From NCBI GenBank assembly GCA_964372375.1, contig CAYJQF010000016.1:1-14236 (forward strand): a DNA stretch of 14,236 nucleotides, in the 5' to 3' direction. The position numbers were made by a program, and so were the translations under genes. Within the stretch, counting starts at the first letter, position 1, and every line of letters starts with the position of its first letter. Shown here piece by piece: positions 12,401 to 14,236 of this stretch. The notes beneath the pieces are model-generated. The model ran no database searches. It saw nothing but the letters and a program-made list of their open reading frames with translations, and was not told where the DNA came from. Source of the stretch: SICV01 sp964372375 (GTDB lineage Archaea > Nanobdellota > Nanobdellia > Pacearchaeales > GW2011-AR1).

Positions 12401-14236
12401 TAATGAAGCTATTATTAGCGGGTGCAAGCAAGTTGACATTGGGAGCAGCTAAATCACTCACATTAATAATCACCGTTCTTTGTTCAGTCTGGTTTTTACT
12501 GCCTGAAGCGCCCACCATATACGCAGTAAAGTTATGCCTTCCTTGCGAAAGGTTCGTAAAGTTGTTATAGTATTGATTAGCGGTCGCATTATACAGGGAG
12601 AGCACTTCTCCTGCTGTTAAAGTCCGGTTAAAGATAAGCAGTTCATCAATACTGCCATTGAAAAAGTCAGCACTTACTCTGCCTCCAATAGTAGCAGTAG
12701 CAATCGTCTGCCCATTATTACCAGTAGTGCTATTGTTTGCCACTCGTACTCCATCAACATACAAAATAGTGCCATTCGTCACATTATACGTACCCACAAA
12801 ATGATACCACTGGCTCTTGTTAACTACAAATTTTGCTGTTGAGAACGACCAATCAGTGCCGTTATACACGCCAAATTCTGGTTTGCCTTCACGAGTTCGC
12901 AACAAATACAGCGGAAAACCTCCTTCATTGTCTTCTGAATACATAAATTTAGAGAGATCAGTGGTAGTGCTATTGTCATTCGAATACATCCAGGCAGAAA
13001 CTGAAGAAGCCGTACTTCTGGTAACAAAATGAGGGCTGGTAATGGATATCTTATCATTGACCCCATCAAACGTAAATGAAGCATTGAACTTGCCTGAGCT
13101 GTTCTGCGCGGCACCGCCTGAAGCAGTACCATTCCTGCTATAACTGCTTAAATCAGTTGGACTGCCGTTTGGAGTTGCATTCACATCATCCATCCGATAC
13201 CATCCCAGCAACGTTCTATCAAAATCCAAAAAGGTGTACTGATACGAACTGACCGCACTGCTCACATTCACGAAGATAGAAGGATCTGTCTGCGTTGAGC
13301 CGTTGGCGGGCGTGGGGAAGACAAAGAAAATAGAGAGATTAGTGACAAGAGTCACATTCCTCGTTTCAGTGTAATTAATGTTGTTCAACACGTCTGTCGC
13401 GGTTGCATTGAAGAAGTACAAGCCATTGCTCAATCCAGAGTAGGTAATATTAAGTGGACTGACGGCTGAACTGTTATTAGCTATCAAAGCAAAACTGCTG
13501 TTATATAATCTGACGGTAATGTTCACTAAATTCGTATCTTGGGCAGTTACATTGATGCGAATCTGACTAGCGGCGATTGTAATGCCTGATGTTTCTGTCG
13601 TGGTATTAAAGCTGATTCCAGGTGTCAAAGAGTCAACAAAGAACTGTATTCGAGAGGTATTGATAGTATTCGCGCTGTCATTCGCAGCTGCAAGCCAATT
13701 GCTCGTTCCCTGTCCGCTATTCAAGCCAGAAACATTCACACCGCACGTCACACTGATATTCGTCTGTCCATTATCCGTGCTGTACCAGCACGTAGATGCA
13801 TCGGTAGAAACTGTATAGTTAATTTCCGTAATAAGCCTGCTATAAGTCGTATTCGCCGGATATATCATGCTTACATTCGGTGCTGTAAAATTAATGGTTA
13901 CATTCCTCGTTTCAGTGTAATTCCTATTGTTCAACACGTCTGTCGCGGTTGCATTAAAGAAGTATAAGCCGCCACCCAATCCTGTATAATTAATAAAGAA
14001 CGAAGTGCTCGAACTATTATTCGCATATAAGAGTGTATGACTGCCATTAAAGAGCCTAATAGTATTATTTACAAAATTAGTATCCTGCGCAGTCACATTA
14101 ATCTGAATATTGTCTCTTGTCAGAGTCGTTCCTGACGCTTCAGTCGTAGCATTGAAACTGATGCCTGGCGTTAACGAATCAACGAAGAACTGCACTCTGC
14201 TCGTATTGGTATTATTCCCGCTGTCATTCGCTCCCA
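9459..14236 (-). CDS. Giant LamG/Ig-repeat surface glycoprotein, N-terminus missing
   Basis: The frame is open to the window edge (about 1592 codons visible; codon 14195 is an internal GTG). From N to C, in window coordinates: a partial Cys-pair module (to about 14165), an Ig-like A module (14165-13890), the Cys-pair module (13890-13610, with STCWYS and VTCGVN), A (13605-13345), LamG (13215-12580), Ig-like B (12440-12110), A (12110-11865), LamG (11730-11060), B (10920-10600), A (10590-10340), a Gly/Thr linker (about 10340-10235), two CARDB/NEW3-like beta domains (about 10195-9580), one membrane helix (IPTIALILATLAILVF, about 9572-9507) and a basic DRRRKEKQKR tail. LamG domains carry WxRMDD and FTFDG starts and L-x-VDG strands. 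About 118 N-x-S/T sequons are visible. LamG domains commonly bind sugars or proteins. A cell-surface role in adhesion or envelope is inferred; S-layer subunit is possible. Confidence 0.92.
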   Translation of the reverse strand, partial: GANDSGNNTNTSRVQFFVDSLTPGISFNATTEASGTTLTRDNIQINVTAQDTNFVNNTIRLFNGSHTLLYANNSSSTSFFINYTGLGGGLYFFNATATDVLNNRNYTETRNVTINFTAPNVSMIYPANTTYSRLITEINYTVSTDASTCWYSTDNGQTNISVTCGVNVSGLNSGQGTSNWLAAANDSANTINTSRIQFFVDSLTPGISFNTTTETSGITIAASQIRINVTAQDTNLVNITVRLYNSSFALIANNSSAVSPLNITYSGLSNGLYFFNATATDVLNNINYTETRNVTLVTNLSIFFVFPTPANGSTQTDPSIFVNVSSAVSSYQYTFLDFDRTLLGWYRMDDVNATPNGSPTDLSSYSRNGTASGGAAQNSSGKFNASFTFDGVNDKISITSPHFVTRSTASSVSAWMYSNDNSTTTDLSKFMYSEDNEGGFPLYLLRTREGKPEFGVYNGTDWSFSTAKFVVNKSQWYHFVGTYNVTNGTILYVDGVRVANNSTTGNNGQTIATATIGGRVSADFFNGSIDELLIFNRTLTAGEVLSLYNATANQYYNNFTNLSQGRHNFTAYMVGASGSKNQTEQRTVIINVSDLAAPNVNLLAPANNSFITSASVTNISFNATFTDDVGLANSTFYLWNETHSLVNTTVRTITSTSNSTNLTVQLPYENRFYWNYLAGDNASNYSFNNTNYTILYDSTTPTLLFVSPTESNGSFANRSTININVTGTDQHFANITIRLYNGSNTLLYANTSTASPFFINYTNLADGLYYFNATTTDQANNRNESGTRNFVVATIVPTLSFVTPTPANASTTHSFIINVSSNNTFNHYTFIDINSSLALWLRMDDLNASNGLVDLSSYSNNASNKSGAFQNGSGIFGRSFTFDGADDYVVGDTPGNGFPFQNASRTIAAWVKAGATANDSTIFHYGSMDTSYSSIRLFVHNATQSFGVDDGYRGNLLLDTSNGASGVNLTDGNWHHVAVVFEGNSTRMERLYVDGVERNSTDLVLSQSLQNVSNWRVGMLIKQNNLGTNNSFNGSIDDLLVFSRNMSASEIAALYNATANQYISNLSGMLTSGVTYNVTAYAVNSYGLWNQSEMRIITFENSVVKVNLLAPANNSFITSNALSNVSFNATFTDTAALTNSTFYLWNETHSLVNTTVRSITGTGNSTNLTVQLPYENRFYWNYRAGDNASHYAFNRSNYTILYDATQPATTYVTPTETSGSTISRSNIMINVTGTDQHLANITVRLYNTTHGVQYANNSSSSPFFINYTNLADGTYFFNATSTDQANNRNESGTRNVTISGDGGTTTGTTTGGTSGGTTGTTTGTTTGTTATTTPEEELIKKKQPVYSFTVNKPFLDFKLKQGERKEQVLIVKNTGADAVFAVRVTGPAPHLFIGEQVFSLKKGASKELHILAFASEEDTPGVYTSVIEISGGTAKKAVNTVVEVIGKKPLFDIRSTLKNLVLFPGSTLKTHLAMINIGDTKQVDVVLEYFVEVFGGSKFKLGEETLAVNKQLEIDRAFKLPGSLGPSDYLFSAQLSYNGSIATSANHFTVRASPIPTIALILATLAILVFIIIVLIDRRRKEKQKRLAGAS
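10235..10345 (-). repeat. Gly/Thr-rich low-complexity linker
   Basis: Short near-identical DNA units encode runs of TTTG and GTT residues between the last sequon-rich module and the membrane-proximal domains. It probably acts as an extended stalk, and possibly carries O-glycans. Confidence 0.8.
10340..11857 (-). repeat. Second copy of the 1518-base LamG-B-A block
   Basis: This block matches 11858-13375 at a constant offset of 1518 bases (506 codons). Two 38-base stretches are identical between the copies: 10780-10817 against 12298-12335, and 10879-10916 against 12397-12434. Elsewhere the copies diverge. The LamG halves are less alike than the B modules. Confidence 0.85.
11858..13375 (-). repeat. 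First copy of the 1518-base LamG-B-A block
   Basis: This is the partner of 10340-11857, in frame and the same length. The boundaries are approximate and were chosen at the A-module ends. Confidence 0.8.
13345..13890 (-). repeat. 546-base A/Cys-pair block, inner copy
   Basis: The block repeats at 13891-14236 and onward with an offset of 546 bases (182 codons). A 29-base stretch at 13381-13409 is identical to 13927-13955, and a 23-base stretch at 13354-13376 is identical to 13900-13922. Confidence 0.85.
13891..14236 (-). repeat. 546-base A/Cys-pair block, outer copy, cut by the window edge
   Basis: This copy is truncated in the window after about 346 bases. Its last readable residues (ANDSGNNTNTSRVQFFVD) match the inner copy (ANDSANTINTSRIQFFVD), so further copies upstream are likely. 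Confidence 0.8.

Overview
The window reads as archaeal. It carries archaeal/eukaryotic-type ribosomal proteins (L7Ae, S28e, L24e), Kae1 for tRNA t6A synthesis, TTTATAAA-type TATA boxes about 25 bases before several starts, and some apparently leaderless genes. A bacterial-type gyrase B, very short proteins and large repeat-rich surface proteins point to a DPANN-like lineage (Woesearchaeota or Pacearchaeota type). That placement is inference; there is no rRNA here.

All twelve genes I can support lie on the minus strand, so transcription runs from high to low coordinates. From the upstream end: (1) a giant Asn/Thr-rich surface glycoprotein with two LamG domains and a C-terminal membrane anchor, its N-terminus outside the window (9459-14236); (2) a DUF192-like protein 4 bases downstream (9083-9454); (3) a 41-residue basic protein with a strong Shine-Dalgarno sequence (8910-9035); (4) a divergent XRE-type HTH regulator (8508-8792); (5) kae1 (7489-8454); (6) a second large secreted protein with a DUF5667-like helical region, aromatic repeats and Gly-rich tandem repeats, broken by a 100-N scaffold gap (3889-7426); (7) an orphan 238-residue Cys/His protein (3119-3835); (8) the L7Ae-S28e-L24e operon (2218-3054); (9) gyrB with its own promoter(s) (179-2080); (10) the start of an unrecognised gene coupled to gyrB (1-177).

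The housekeeping genes serve translation (L7Ae, S28e, L24e, Kae1) and DNA topology (GyrB). They are interleaved with two very different surface proteins. The LamG protein has about 118 N-glycosylation sequons by hand count, nearly all outside its membrane-proximal part. The other has one. The LamG protein has grown by internal duplication: a 1518-base LamG-Ig-Ig block and a 546-base block each occur twice, with blocks of identical DNA between copies.

There is no gene-free stretch over 300 bases. The longest intergenic regions are 2081-2217 (two TATA boxes and two inverted repeats) and 8793-8909 (one TATA box and a T-rich terminator-like tract). I see no tRNA, rRNA, CRISPR array or insertion sequence. 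No obvious new multi-gene system is visible. The best leads are the surface proteins, a possible kink-turn-like hairpin in the L7Ae leader, the 238-residue orphan and the unusual HTH protein.
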